Assembly (NCBI RefSeq): GCF_007625115.1
Contig: NZ_VMNH01000007.1
Span: forward strand, 1-64,000
Direction: 5' to 3'
Length of the DNA: 64,000 bases
Source: Sedimenticola selenatireducens
Lineage (GTDB): Bacteria; Pseudomonadota; Gammaproteobacteria; Chromatiales; Chromatiaceae
The notes beneath the pieces were generated by a model. It made no database searches. It saw only the letters and a list, made by a program, of their open reading frames with translations, and was not told the DNA's origin. The position numbers were made by a program, and so were the translations under genes. Shown one piece after another: positions 9,038 through 17,498 of the stretch; the first letter of the stretch is position 1; each line of letters begins with the position of its first letter.

Positions 9038-9661
9038 TCAGTTCGGGTGATAGCCAAACACAAAATAGTTGAACTGCTGTACAGCGCCTGAGGGCGTGGT
9101 GTGTGCTTCCTGCTCGACATGTTTTAGCTTGAACAGGGGGCCGAGTTCGATGGTGATGCGCTGTGCGTCGTACTGGACAATATCGAGATTGCTGCACTTT
9201 TTTGGGCCTTTTGGTGAGAAGGCGGCCAGGATGAGTGTGCCCTCTGGCGCAAGCGTGTTTTTAAGATTGCGGATATAGGCGTCCCGATCACGCGGTTCAG
9301 TGAGGAAGTGGAACACCGCTCGGTCATGCCAGAGTTGTACCGGATGATTGAGTTTGAAAGCGGTGGCATCTGCAACCAGCCACTCGACCTGTTCTGCGGC
9401 ATCACCCAGACGCTGTTGAGTAATATCAAGCGCTGCTTGTGCAATATCTAACACGGTTATCTTTTGATATCCCGCATTCAGGAGATGGTCGATCAGTCGG
9501 GAAGCGCCACCGCCGACATCAATGATCGCTTGATCTTTGCTGATTCCGGAGTCCCTTATCAAGGCCAATGATCTTGTCGGTTCGGGTTGAAACCAGCTCA
9601 CATCATCCGATGACTTGGTGCTGTAGATCTTTTCCCAGTGGGTTTTGCGGTCATGATTCAT
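9038..9661 (-). CDS. Class I SAM-dependent methyltransferase
   Basis: A 207-residue soluble methyltransferase. SAM-binding motif I is IIDVGGGASRLIDHLL (about residues 46-61); motif II is KITVLDIAQAAL; a following acidic ADATAF and LWHDRAVFHFL complete the Rossmann core. The start MNHDRKTHWEKIYSTKSSDDVSWFQ is typical of a widespread group of small methyltransferases acting on unknown small molecules, often annotated near the thiopurine or tellurite methyltransferases. It is alone, between the parDE patch and an inverted-repeat element. The 256 bases between the parE remnant and this gene contain no gene that I can see. Confidence 0.88.
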   Translation of the reverse strand: MNHDRKTHWEKIYSTKSSDDVSWFQPEPTRSLALIRDSGISKDQAIIDVGGGASRLIDHLLNAGYQKITVLDIAQAALDITQQRLGDAAEQVEWLVADATAFKLNHPVQLWHDRAVFHFLTEPRDRDAYIRNLKNTLAPEGTLILAAFSPKGPKKCSNLDIVQYDAQRITIELGPLFKLKHVEQEAHTTPSGAVQQFNYFVFGYHPN

Positions 9662-9703
9662 AGCGGCTTCTATAGGTTAAGTTCATCGCGGGATCTTTTT
9701 TAC

Positions 9704-9795
9704 GGGGTCGGAGTCAGTCTGCTTTCTTTCGTTCACTATTACTAGGCTGATTAAGTATTCAATCTGATCCATGGGTTCGGACTGACTCCGACCCC
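9704..9795. repeat. 92-nt element bounded by 18-bp inverted repeats
   Basis: GGGGTCGGAGTCAGTCTG at 9704-9721 is matched by the inverted copy at 9778-9795 with one mismatch (a G-U pair in RNA). About 56 bases separate the arms. Ends of the type GGGGTC-GAGTC are familiar beside REP-associated tyrosine transposase genes; no transposase is present here, so it looks like a stand-alone, non-autonomous copy or a remnant. It lies between two genes of the same strand and could fold as a hairpin in the transcript. Confidence 0.7.
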
Positions 9796-9839
9796 CTTAT
9801 GTTTTTTAGGCTGACTTTGACCTCTGCATGACTCTTTCG

Positions 9840-11285
9840 TCAACTCCCTTCTTCTTCTGAGCCTTCGAACGAGTAGGGGAAAGCGCTACGCGAATTTTCA
9901 TCAATACTAATGCGGCGTGATAGCGGCGGGAAGGCCCGTTGTGGACAGTCGCGTCGTTCGCAGACCCGGCAGCTCACGCCGATGGGTTCGACGGCATCTG
10001 TGCTTTCCAGATCAAGACCGGTCGAGTAGATCAGTTTACTGGCGTGTTTTATTTCGCAGCCCAAGCCTATCGAAAATTTACGTTGCGGATGCAGATAGCT
10101 GGTGCCAGTCTCATGGACCGTTCTTGCCAGGCAGAGATAGGTTTTGCCATCCGGCATCCTGGCCAGCTGGCGCAGAATGGTTCCGGGCGATGAGAATGCC
10201 TCATGTACATTCCACAACGGACAGACGCCACCCAGTCGGGCAAAATGGAAACTGGTGGCGCTCTGGCGTTTGGAAATGTTGCCGGCCATGTCGACACGTA
10301 CAAAATAGAAGGGCACGCCTTTGTCGCCCGGCCGCTGCATGGTGCTGAGACGGTGACACACCTGTTCAAAACTGGTGCCGTAGAGTCCGCTCAAGCAACC
10401 GATGTCATAACGCAGTCTTTTGGCGTTACTGAGGAACTGGGAGTAGGGCATGAGCAGAGCGCCGGCAAAGTAGTTTGCCAGACCCACTCGGCAGATGGCC
10501 TGGGCCTGAGAGCTGACGAGTTCTGCATCCTGCAACTCTTGCTCAATCAAGTCTGGGAATACCAGTAGGGCAATCTGATGGGCGATATGAAATGCGCGTC
10601 GTGCTGGTGAAGAGGGCTTGGATACATAAAGGATCTTGTTTTCTGCATCAAACTGTTTCTGTATCGAGCGTTTCTCTTCAAAGCTGTTCAGCTTCACCTT
10701 GATGTCATAGTTCTGTTTTAGGAAATCGGTCAGCCGTTGTTCCAGTTCATCGACGTTGAAGTCCTGTTTAATGAACAGGGATTCGGCGGCGTGATCCAAA
10801 GACTCAATGTGATTGTTGCGACGGTAGAAGAAGTCCCGTACCTCTTCATAGGGGAACTGCGCGCCATGTAGTGCCTTGATGCGCTCTTCGCCGGCAATGG
10901 ATTCAGACAGGGTTTGATGATCCACCTGAAGTCGCTGGTAGGCGCGGAACAGCTGCAGGAAGCGATCGGCAAGCCGGGGAGAGGTGGAAACGACCTCGCG
11001 CAGTTCATGGATCGGTATGTCGGTGCCGCGGAAGAGGGGGTCGTTGAGCGACTCCCTGAGTTGATTGGCACGCCGATCTTCGTCTTCGGCCCAATCGGTA
11101 AAATCGATATTAAGCGCCAGTTCCAGCTTGGTCAGAATACGCTTGTTGAGCGGCCGAGCATCGTTCTCGATCTGATTCAGGTAACTGGGGGAGATGGCCA
11201 TTTTCTCGGCCAGTGAGGCCTGTGTAAGACCTCTTCTGTCCCGTAGTTTTCTGATTCGACTACCCAGGTTGGTCAGCTTTGTCAT
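9840..11285 (-). CDS. ScfR/RamB-type transcriptional regulator (XRE plus IrrE-like domain)
   Basis: A 481-residue regulator. Residues about 9-63 are an XRE helix-turn-helix (RIRKLRDRRGLTQASLAEKM, then SPSYLNQIENDARPLNKRIL). The middle part is the IrrE/ImmA-like domain (ARRAFHIAHQIALLVFPDL), in which the zinc-protease HExxH is degenerate. The C-terminal part holds the conserved GVCPLWNVHEAF and a Cys cluster CRVCERRDCPQR. This architecture is that of the short-chain fatty acyl regulators (ScfR, RamB, PrpC-linked), which sense acyl-CoA or related metabolites and control propionate or acetate use. Here it faces thrC across 223 bases and no propionate genes are adjacent. It may autoregulate; the AT-rich spacer holds GCAAATA-like repeats (11331, 11393) resembling RamB sites. 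Confidence 0.88.
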   Translation of the reverse strand: MTKLTNLGSRIRKLRDRRGLTQASLAEKMAISPSYLNQIENDARPLNKRILTKLELALNIDFTDWAEDEDRRANQLRESLNDPLFRGTDIPIHELREVVSTSPRLADRFLQLFRAYQRLQVDHQTLSESIAGEERIKALHGAQFPYEEVRDFFYRRNNHIESLDHAAESLFIKQDFNVDELEQRLTDFLKQNYDIKVKLNSFEEKRSIQKQFDAENKILYVSKPSSPARRAFHIAHQIALLVFPDLIEQELQDAELVSSQAQAICRVGLANYFAGALLMPYSQFLSNAKRLRYDIGCLSGLYGTSFEQVCHRLSTMQRPGDKGVPFYFVRVDMAGNISKRQSATSFHFARLGGVCPLWNVHEAFSSPGTILRQLARMPDGKTYLCLARTVHETGTSYLHPQRKFSIGLGCEIKHASKLIYSTGLDLESTDAVEPIGVSCRVCERRDCPQRAFPPLSRRISIDENSRSAFPYSFEGSEEEGS

Positions 11286-11449
11286 CGAACTTGTACTCTC
11301 TGAATATGCTTATTTGCAAATATAGTTGCATAAAAATACATAACAAACAGGATCTTATGGTATAAATTGCTAATAGGCAATACGGCTTGTAAATATTTGC
11401 AGTAGATGGTTTTTGTTTGCCGGTTTGAATCTGAATCTGTGTGGAACAC

Positions 11450-11458
11450 TGGTATACT
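11450..11458 (+). promoter_or_regulatory. Likely thrC promoter, extended -10
   Basis: TGGTATACT at 11450-11458 is an extended -10 (TGnTATACT) about 50 bases before the thrC start. No good -35 lies at the right distance (CTGAAT at 11431 is weak), which is usual for extended -10 promoters. Confidence 0.5.
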
Positions 11459-11508
11459 GCAACGCTGTGAAATTTTTCAATGATATTTAGGATCGAGGGC
11501 GAGCAACA

Positions 11509-12891
11509 ATGCGCTATGTGAGTACCCGTGGTGGCATCGAGCCGGTGAGCTTTTCTCAAGCAGTAATGATGGGCCTGGCGACCGACGGGGGTTTGCTGTT
11601 GCCTGAGTCTTTTCCTCAGATTGATGAGGCCACGCTTAAACAGTGGGCAGGGCTCTCTTTTATAGAGCTGGCTGTTGAGGTGATGTACCCCTTTGTGGGT
11701 GAAGATATTTCGCGCCAGGAGCTGGTTGATCTGGTCGAGCGCTCTTATGCCAGTTTTACTCACCCCGAGGTTACCCCGGTGGTGGAATTGGGCCCATTGA
11801 AGATTCTTGAGCTGTTTCATGGACCTACTGCGGCATTTAAAGATGTTGCATTGCAGTTTCTCGGTAATCTGTTTGAGCTGTTGTTGGAACGCAGTGGTGG
11901 TCGACTGAATATTCTTGGGGCGACCTCCGGCGATACCGGTTCAGCCGCGATTTACGGTGTGCGCGGTCAGGAGCGGATTGATATCTTTATTCTGCATCCG
12001 AAAGGTCGTGTTTCGCCTATTCAAGAGCGGCAGATGACTACGGTGCTGGATGCCAATGTGCATAACATTGCTATCACCGGTACCTTTGATGATGGGCAGC
12101 GGATTGTAAAAGCGCTGTTCAATGATCTTGAATTCAAAAGTGAATATACCCTGGGCGCTGTCAATTCGATTAACTGGGCGCGTATTCTGGCCCAGGTGGT
12201 CTACTACTTCTATGCTTGGGGACGGGTGAGTGGTGGTGACGTCAATCACCCTGTGACATTCTCTGTGCCGACCGGGAACTTTGGCGATATTTTTGCCGGC
12301 TATGTTGCCAAACGCATGGGGCTGCCGATTGAGCGCCTGATTCTCGCTACCAATCGCAACGATATTCTGAGTCGCTTCGTGAATAGCGGAGTCTATTCGA
12401 CCGGCACCGTACATCCGACGATCAGTCCTTCCATGGATATCCAGATATCATCCAACTTTGAGCGTTATCTTTACTATTTGATGGATGAAAATCCTGCCGC
12501 GGTGAAGGCGCTGATGGAACAGATGAATAGTGAAGGCCGGTTGGAAGTACCCGAAGAGAAGCGGGTTGAGGTCAATCGCCTGTTCTATGCTGCCGCCGTG
12601 AGTGAAGAGGAGACGCAGTCGCAGATTCGTGAGACCTATGAACAGACCGGCTATATCCTGGATCCGCATACAGCGGTAGGCGTTCATGCTGCCAGGGCAT
12701 TCCCGGGTGCAGTTTGTCTTGCAACAGCGCATCCCGCCAAGTTTGGTGCGGCGGTAAAAGAGGCTATTGGTGTAGAGTCTGAACCACCACCATCACTTCA
12801 GGGTTTGATGGAAAAAGAGGCCCGCTGTGCGGTGCTGGATGCAGACGCGGCCGTCATCAAAGCGTATATGAAGTCAACACTTGCCAATTAA
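11509..12891 (+). CDS. thrC: Threonine synthase
   Basis: A 460-residue PLP enzyme converting O-phospho-L-homoserine to L-threonine and phosphate. Seen: start MRYVSTRGGIEPVSFSQAV, the PLP-lysine region FHGPTAAFKDVALQFLGN, the phosphate-binding GATSGDTGSAAIYG, and VPTGNFGDIFAGYVAKRMG. This is the long, proteobacterial-type threonine synthase with SNFERYLYYL. ATG 11509 follows GAGGGCGAGC. In many gammaproteobacteria thrC sits after hom or thrAB; here neither is adjacent. It ends 29 bases before an intrinsic terminator, so it is probably monocistronic despite the closely following cimA. Threonine is a precursor of 2-oxobutyrate, the same product that cimA begins to make by another route. Confidence 0.96.
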   Translation: MRYVSTRGGIEPVSFSQAVMMGLATDGGLLLPESFPQIDEATLKQWAGLSFIELAVEVMYPFVGEDISRQELVDLVERSYASFTHPEVTPVVELGPLKILELFHGPTAAFKDVALQFLGNLFELLLERSGGRLNILGATSGDTGSAAIYGVRGQERIDIFILHPKGRVSPIQERQMTTVLDANVHNIAITGTFDDGQRIVKALFNDLEFKSEYTLGAVNSINWARILAQVVYYFYAWGRVSGGDVNHPVTFSVPTGNFGDIFAGYVAKRMGLPIERLILATNRNDILSRFVNSGVYSTGTVHPTISPSMDIQISSNFERYLYYLMDENPAAVKALMEQMNSEGRLEVPEEKRVEVNRLFYAAAVSEEETQSQIRETYEQTGYILDPHTAVGVHAARAFPGAVCLATAHPAKFGAAVKEAIGVESEPPPSLQGLMEKEARCAVLDADAAVIKAYMKSTLAN

Positions 12892-12919
12892 AGCAAGGTT
12901 TTATAAATAAGTACCTTCA

Positions 12920-12950
12920 GATCGGCCGTTTGCCCGGCCGGTCTTTTTTT
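12920..12950 (+). terminator. Intrinsic terminator after thrC
   Basis: GATCGGCCG at 12920-12928 pairs with CGGCCGGTC at 12935-12943 (9 bp, one G-U) around a 6-base loop, followed by seven T. It separates thrC from cimA, whose start is only 38 bases downstream, so it may also be an attenuation point for read-through into cimA. Confidence 0.85.
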
Positions 12951-12987
12951 GCGGACAGTAACACCTGACAGACAAGCGAAGAGAGCC

Positions 12988-14532
12988 ATGGCAAAAGAGC
13001 CCAGACAAATCAAGATAGTCGATACCACCCTGCGGGATGGCGAACAGACCCAGGGGGTTTCGTTCTCTCCTGAAGAGAAGTTGAATATTGCCAAGGCGCT
13101 ACTGGAACTGCTCAAGGTAGATCGTATTGAGGTGGCCTCTGCGCGTATTTCTGAAGGTGAGAAAGCGGCTGTTGCAGAGATTATCAACTGGGCAAAAACC
13201 GTGGGTCTGGCAGACCGGGTTGAGGTGCTGGGATTTGTTGATTACAAGCGCAGTGTCGACTGGATCAGAGAGGCGGGCGGTCGCGTTATCAATCTGTTGG
13301 CCAAGGGTAGTGAGAATCATTGTGTTAACCAACTGAAAAAGACCCTGACGCAACATGTCGGTGATATCAAAAAGACCATCAACTATGCCCATAAGCAGGG
13401 TATGAAGGTCAATATCTATCTGGAAGATTGGTCCAATGGTTATCGGGATAATCCCGACTATGTCTATGATCTGATGTCACGTCTACAGGATCTGGATATC
13501 GAACATTTCATGCTGCCAGATACTTTGGGTGTGCTGACGCCGGATGAAGTGTTTAATGATCTGACGGACATGATCGCGCGCTTTCCTGACTGTCAGTTCG
13601 ATTTCCACCCACACAACGATTATGGCCTGGGCACGGCCAATGCGGTGATGGCGGTGAAGGCCGGCGTCGCCTCGGTACACTGTACTTTGAACTGTCTGGG
13701 TGAGCGGGCGGGTAATGCGTCACTGGCCGAGGTTGCGGTTAATTTAAAAGATCAGATGGGTATCAAGCTATCCATTAAAGAGTCTCACCTGGTACTGCTC
13801 AGCCAGATGGTTGAGAACTTCTCTGGCAAGCGTGTGTCGGATAATGCACCCATTATTGGTGCCGATGTGTTCACTCAGACCAGCGGTATTCATGCCGACG
13901 GTGACAAGAAGGGTGGCCTGTATCAGACCAAGCTGACACCGGAGCGTTTCTCACGTCGCCGCAGTTATGCGCTGGGCAAGATGAGTGGCAAGGCATCGCT
14001 ACAGAAAAACCTGGAGAAGATGGATATTTCGCTCTCTCCTGAAAATATGGAGAAGGTGCTGAAGCGGGTTGTGGAGCTGGGTGATGAGAAAAAGGCGATC
14101 ACCTCGGATGATCTTCCCTTTATCATCGCCGAAGTGCTGGAGAGCAAGGATTACCACCATATAGAACTGATCAACTGTTCAATTACTTCAGGTCTTGATC
14201 TGGAGTCAACGGCCAGTATCCGGGTCATGATTGAGGGCGAAGAGATACGTTCGGCCGGGATAGGAAATGGCGGATTTGATGCGTTCATGAATGCCATTGG
14301 CAAGGTGTTAAAAAAATATGATGTGGTGTTACCCCGCCTGGTGGATTTTGAGGTACGTATTCCACGGGGTGGCAAGACCAATGCACTGACCGAGGCGACG
14401 ATTGCCTGGGATGTAGAGGGTCGCAGCTACAACACCCGTGGTATTCATTCCAATCAGGTGTTTGCGGCGATCAGTGCCACCATGCGCATGTTGAATATCT
14501 TGTTGCATCGTAAAGAGAAAAAGCGGTCGTAG
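12988..14532 (+). CDS. cimA: (R)-citramalate synthase, Leptospira type
   Basis: A 514-residue LeuA-family enzyme condensing acetyl-CoA with pyruvate to (R)-citramalate, the first step of the threonine-independent route to 2-oxobutyrate and isoleucine. Seen: VDTTLRDGEQTQGVSFSPEE (catalytic RDG-E), NLLAKGSENH, NIYLEDWSNGYRDNPDYV, FHPHNDYGLGTANAV (metal-binding H-x-H) and GERAGNAS. The C-terminal about 130 residues are the LeuA-type allosteric domain (isoleucine binding in this group). The sequence pattern is much closer to Leptospira citramalate synthase than to the 2-isopropylmalate synthases of enterics: the Leu in NLLAKG and the Tyr in NIYLED are pyruvate-pocket residues in that enzyme. The frame is open from 12949, but the ATG at 12988, after GAAGAGAG, starts directly at the family N-terminus. 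Confidence 0.88.
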   Translation: MAKEPRQIKIVDTTLRDGEQTQGVSFSPEEKLNIAKALLELLKVDRIEVASARISEGEKAAVAEIINWAKTVGLADRVEVLGFVDYKRSVDWIREAGGRVINLLAKGSENHCVNQLKKTLTQHVGDIKKTINYAHKQGMKVNIYLEDWSNGYRDNPDYVYDLMSRLQDLDIEHFMLPDTLGVLTPDEVFNDLTDMIARFPDCQFDFHPHNDYGLGTANAVMAVKAGVASVHCTLNCLGERAGNASLAEVAVNLKDQMGIKLSIKESHLVLLSQMVENFSGKRVSDNAPIIGADVFTQTSGIHADGDKKGGLYQTKLTPERFSRRRSYALGKMSGKASLQKNLEKMDISLSPENMEKVLKRVVELGDEKKAITSDDLPFIIAEVLESKDYHHIELINCSITSGLDLESTASIRVMIEGEEIRSAGIGNGGFDAFMNAIGKVLKKYDVVLPRLVDFEVRIPRGGKTNALTEATIAWDVEGRSYNTRGIHSNQVFAAISATMRMLNILLHRKEKKRS

Positions 14533-14599
14533 ATCAATCTAAAATCTTCGCCCGGAATAGCCACGGGTGATTGAGCCAAAGGGATAATAAGAGGTTGTG

Positions 14600-15658
14600 A
14601 TGAAAGAGTCAGTCAAAGAGTATTACGGTAAGATTCTGCAACACTCCAATGATCTTCAAACCAATGCTTGTTGCACGACCGATGCCAGCACACCGGATTT
14701 TCTCAAGAAGGCCATGGCCAACATCCATGATGAGGTTGCAGCCCGTTATTATGGTTGTGGACTTGTGCGTCCTGAAGTGTTGGAGGGAATGCGAATTCTT
14801 GATCTGGGCAGTGGCTCGGGTCGGGACTGTTACCTGTTGGCTCAATTGGTTGGCGAGAAGGGTTATGTACTCGGCGTCGATATGACCGATGAGCAGTTGG
14901 AAGTGGCCAATCGACATATCGAGTGGCATCGCGAACGTTTTGGCTTCGCCCGGTCCAATGTTGAATTCCGCAAGGGCTATATCGAGCAGCTCGATGAACT
15001 GGGGCTGGAAGAAGGCAGTTTCGATATTATTGTCTCCAACTGTGTGATCAACCTCTCTCCTGATAAGGAAGCGGTGCTGCGTGAGGCCTATCGCCTGCTG
15101 AAGCCCGGTGGTGAACTCTACTTTTCGGATGTCTATTCTGATCGACGCGTCCCGGCTGAATTGCTTAATGACCAAGTGCTTTATGGGGAGTGCCTCAGTG
15201 GTGCCCTTTACTGGAATGATTTTCAGAATCTGGCCAAGAAAGCGGGTTTTCTTGATCCTCGATTAGTGGAAGATCACCCGATTGCTATCGGTAATGATGC
15301 GATACACGCAAAGATTGGACATATTCACTTCTTCTCGGCGACCTACCGCTTGTTCAAACTGGAGGGGCTGGAGAGTCATTGCGAAGACTACGGGCAAGCC
15401 GTGATTTACAAGGGTGGTATCACCAACAATGCGCAACGGTTTGAGTTGGATAAGCACCACCTGATTGAAAAAGGGAAGATGTTTCCCGTTTGTGGCAATA
15501 CTTACCGCATGCTAAATGAGACCCGTTTTGCCAAGTTCTTTGACTTCTTTGGCTCGCAGGACACGCACTTCGGCATCTTTGATGGATGTGGTACCAGCCT
15601 GCCCTTTGATGCAGATGTCGGAGGGTCTTCCGCCCCGCAAAACACGGGTTGCTGCTGA
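14600..15658 (+). CDS. arsM: Arsenite methyltransferase
   Basis: A 352-residue SAM-dependent methyltransferase that methylates trivalent arsenic. Motif I is ILDLGSGSGRDCYLLAQLVG; the ArsM-type cysteines are present: Cys in LDLGSGSGRDC, the Cys of IIVSNCVINLSPDK and the Cys of LYGECLSGALYW. The tail ends GGSSAPQNTGCC, with the C-terminal vicinal Cys pair common in ArsM. An additional pair, NACCTTDAS, lies near residue 21. The start is ATG 14600, with AAGAGG six bases upstream; a GTG codon just before is in frame but less likely. No arsR or other ars gene is adjacent, so its control is not evident. The product would be volatile or less reactive methyl arsenicals. Confidence 0.9.
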   Translation: MKESVKEYYGKILQHSNDLQTNACCTTDASTPDFLKKAMANIHDEVAARYYGCGLVRPEVLEGMRILDLGSGSGRDCYLLAQLVGEKGYVLGVDMTDEQLEVANRHIEWHRERFGFARSNVEFRKGYIEQLDELGLEEGSFDIIVSNCVINLSPDKEAVLREAYRLLKPGGELYFSDVYSDRRVPAELLNDQVLYGECLSGALYWNDFQNLAKKAGFLDPRLVEDHPIAIGNDAIHAKIGHIHFFSATYRLFKLEGLESHCEDYGQAVIYKGGITNNAQRFELDKHHLIEKGKMFPVCGNTYRMLNETRFAKFFDFFGSQDTHFGIFDGCGTSLPFDADVGGSSAPQNTGCC

Positions 15659-15827
15659 GATCGCTTTAATATTTATCCTGTAACCGGCAAGCGAACACCT
15701 CCAAAGCGGTATTAAACGTCCTTTGCCCAGCCCATTTACCCATTGGTGAGCTAAAATCATATCTAAAGATTAGAATTTGGCTGTCGATAAATCCTCAATA
15801 AGCCTGTATTCGTGTGGAGATCGCTAA

Positions 15828-16298
15828 ATGGATAAAATGCGCAAACTGTTGGAATCTGTAGATGCCTGTGCAGACCGGCTGGAAGCATTGAATACCCGTT
15901 TTTCCAATCTCGCGAGTGACTCAACCCGTGAAAGCGTTGAGGCTTGGCGAAGGGTAAAAGAGCAGGTTGAATTTGATCAAACGGTCGAGAAAAAAGAGGT
16001 GGGTTCTGGGCCTGATGTGAAATCGATAGCGGTAGAGTTACTGGAAAAACAGGGCCATAGTCTCGAAGATGTCATTGATATCCTGATGAGTGATCATAAT
16101 ATCGAGGTCACTATAGACGGCTTGGCACAGACGATCGGAAAACAGGCCTATATTGCCGCCTTACGGAAAGATGCTAGCGATCTTTTGGGTAACGCCATTT
16201 CCTATGCTCAGATTGCCAGCCTTTGGAATGATCTTGATCGTCCAGCGTTTGGTGGGGAAAGCTGGACAGCTCGAAGTGTCTCAATCCTGGTAGAATAG
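15828..16298 (+). CDS. Conserved hypothetical protein, unknown function
   Basis: A 156-residue cytoplasmic protein with no signal or membrane segment. Residues 1-60 look like a helical coiled region (RKLLESVDACADRLEALNTRF, cut here by charged spacing), followed by a predicted helical domain LEDVIDILMSDHNIEVTIDGLAQTIG of a DNA-binding or interaction type, and a C-terminal WNDLDRPAFGGESWTARSVS. I do not recognise it. GGAG lies eight bases before ATG 15828. It ends about 125 bases before the HDOD gene, in the same direction. The middle segment has the look of a helix-turn-helix (DGLAQTIGKQAYIAAL), but that is only an impression. Confidence 0.6.
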   Translation: MDKMRKLLESVDACADRLEALNTRFSNLASDSTRESVEAWRRVKEQVEFDQTVEKKEVGSGPDVKSIAVELLEKQGHSLEDVIDILMSDHNIEVTIDGLAQTIGKQAYIAALRKDASDLLGNAISYAQIASLWNDLDRPAFGGESWTARSVSILVE

Positions 16299-16423
16299 AG
16301 TCCCGATGGGTCTATGATCACTGCTTTCTATACGAAGTATAGGAAGTGGGATCGGTTTGGCGAATTAATTGATAACTATCCCTATAATTAACGGGTTCTA
16401 TTCCTACACTTTGTGGTTGCTGC

Positions 16424-17284
16424 ATGAGTTCCAGTGACAATCCTAAATTCGATATGAAGGCCTTCGCCAATACACTGGTGGAGGATATCGAGAAAAATCG
16501 CATTCGTTTGCCAACGCTACCGGCCATCTCCCTCGAGGCCTTGTTGGTGGTCAACGATGCGGGTAGTTCGATGGCGGATGTTGCCAAAATCATCAGTAAA
16601 GATACCTCCATGGCTGCGCGGCTGGTTCGCTATGCGAACAGTCCGCTTTATCATGGTGTTACACCTGTCAGTAGCGTGAAGGCAGCCATTACGAGAATTG
16701 GCTTTGACGCAGTCAAAAACGCCATACTCAGCCTGGCAATGCGGGATGTATTCACTACCTCATTCCGGCCAATTCAGGACCGTATGGAAGCCCTGTGGCA
16801 GCATAGCGTAGATGTGGCGACCAGGGCGACTCAATTAGTGGCTCATTTTCCGCATCTTAATAAGGATGAGGCGATGCTGGCTGGACTTATCCATGACGTG
16901 GGAACTATCCCGATATTAATTAAGGCTACCGAGTATCCGGTATTGCTGGAAAAAGAGGGTAATCTGGATAAGGTGATTGATAAGCTCCACATGCCGGTAG
17001 GTAAATTTTTACTCTCCCGCTGGAATTTTGATCCTCAACTGGTGGAAGTCGCTTCAAGCCACGATAAGCTCGATCGGGTACCGAAAGGGGATCAAGTGGA
17101 TTATGTTGATATCATCCAGGTGGCCAATATCCTCAGTCATCAGAGTTCATCGGAAAGTCGCTGGTCCGATCTGGATATCCGTAAAAATGCATCCTGTAAA
17201 CGGGTGGGTATTGATCTGATACTCGGTCTTGGGGATATCGAGGATGATGAATCACACTCTCAATTCAGCACGATGTTAAGCTGA
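16424..17284 (+). CDS. HDOD domain protein
   Basis: A 286-residue cytoplasmic HDOD protein. The domain covers about residues 28-225: LPTLPAISLEALLVVND, ISKDTSMAARLVRYANSPLY, and the HD region AGLIHDVGTIPILIKATEYP. HDOD proteins are non-catalytic or uncertain relatives of HD phosphohydrolases used in signalling, biofilm and virulence control; no catalytic output domain is attached here. The acidic tail EDDESHSQFSTML is probably disordered. It runs to just before a bidirectional terminator that also serves tRNA-Gly on the other strand. Confidence 0.85.
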   Translation: MSSSDNPKFDMKAFANTLVEDIEKNRIRLPTLPAISLEALLVVNDAGSSMADVAKIISKDTSMAARLVRYANSPLYHGVTPVSSVKAAITRIGFDAVKNAILSLAMRDVFTTSFRPIQDRMEALWQHSVDVATRATQLVAHFPHLNKDEAMLAGLIHDVGTIPILIKATEYPVLLEKEGNLDKVIDKLHMPVGKFLLSRWNFDPQLVEVASSHDKLDRVPKGDQVDYVDIIQVANILSHQSSSESRWSDLDIRKNASCKRVGIDLILGLGDIEDDESHSQFSTMLS

Positions 17285-17295
17285 ACAATGCAGAT

Positions 17296-17332
17296 AAAAA
17301 AGGCCCGGAACCTTGAGGTTCCGGGCCTTTTT
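17296..17332. terminator. Bidirectional intrinsic terminator
   Basis: AAGGCCCGGAACC at 17300-17312 pairs perfectly with GGTTCCGGGCCTT at 17317-17329 (13 bp, TTGA loop). A run of A lies before it and a run of T after it, so it can stop transcripts of the HDOD gene from the left and of tRNA-Gly from the right. Confidence 0.92.
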
Positions 17333-17338
17333 CGTATT

Positions 17339-17414
17339 TGGAGCGGGAAACGAGATTCGAACTCGCGACCCCAACCTTGGCAAGGTTGTGCTCTACCAGC
17401 TGAGCTATTCCCGC
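17339..17414 (-). tRNA. tRNA-Gly (GCC)
   Basis: A 76-nt cloverleaf on the minus strand: acceptor GCGGGAA/TTCCCGC, D arm AGCTCAGCTGGTAGAGC, anticodon stem around CTTGCCAAG with GCC anticodon, T arm GTTCGAATC, and an encoded CCA. It is a standard glycine isoacceptor. Confidence 0.97.
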
Positions 17415-17431
17415 ATCAATTGAAGGCCGGT

Positions 17432-17459
17432 ATTCTATTGTTTATCTCCAGCATGTCAA
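17432..17459 (-). promoter_or_regulatory. tRNA-Gly promoter
   Basis: On the minus strand: TTGACA (17454-17459), a 16-base spacer, TAGAAT (17432-17437), then a GC-rich discriminator just before the tRNA start at 17414, as is usual for stringently controlled stable-RNA promoters. Confidence 0.8.
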
Positions 17460-17498
17460 GTCTTAAATGTGTAAAACCACCCTCGCATTTGGGCTGAT

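Noticed and set aside
11260-11820. A minus-strand frame overlapping the thrC start and the regulator
   Set aside because: Antisense to thrC 5' end; no ribosome site; the sense reading is strongly supported.
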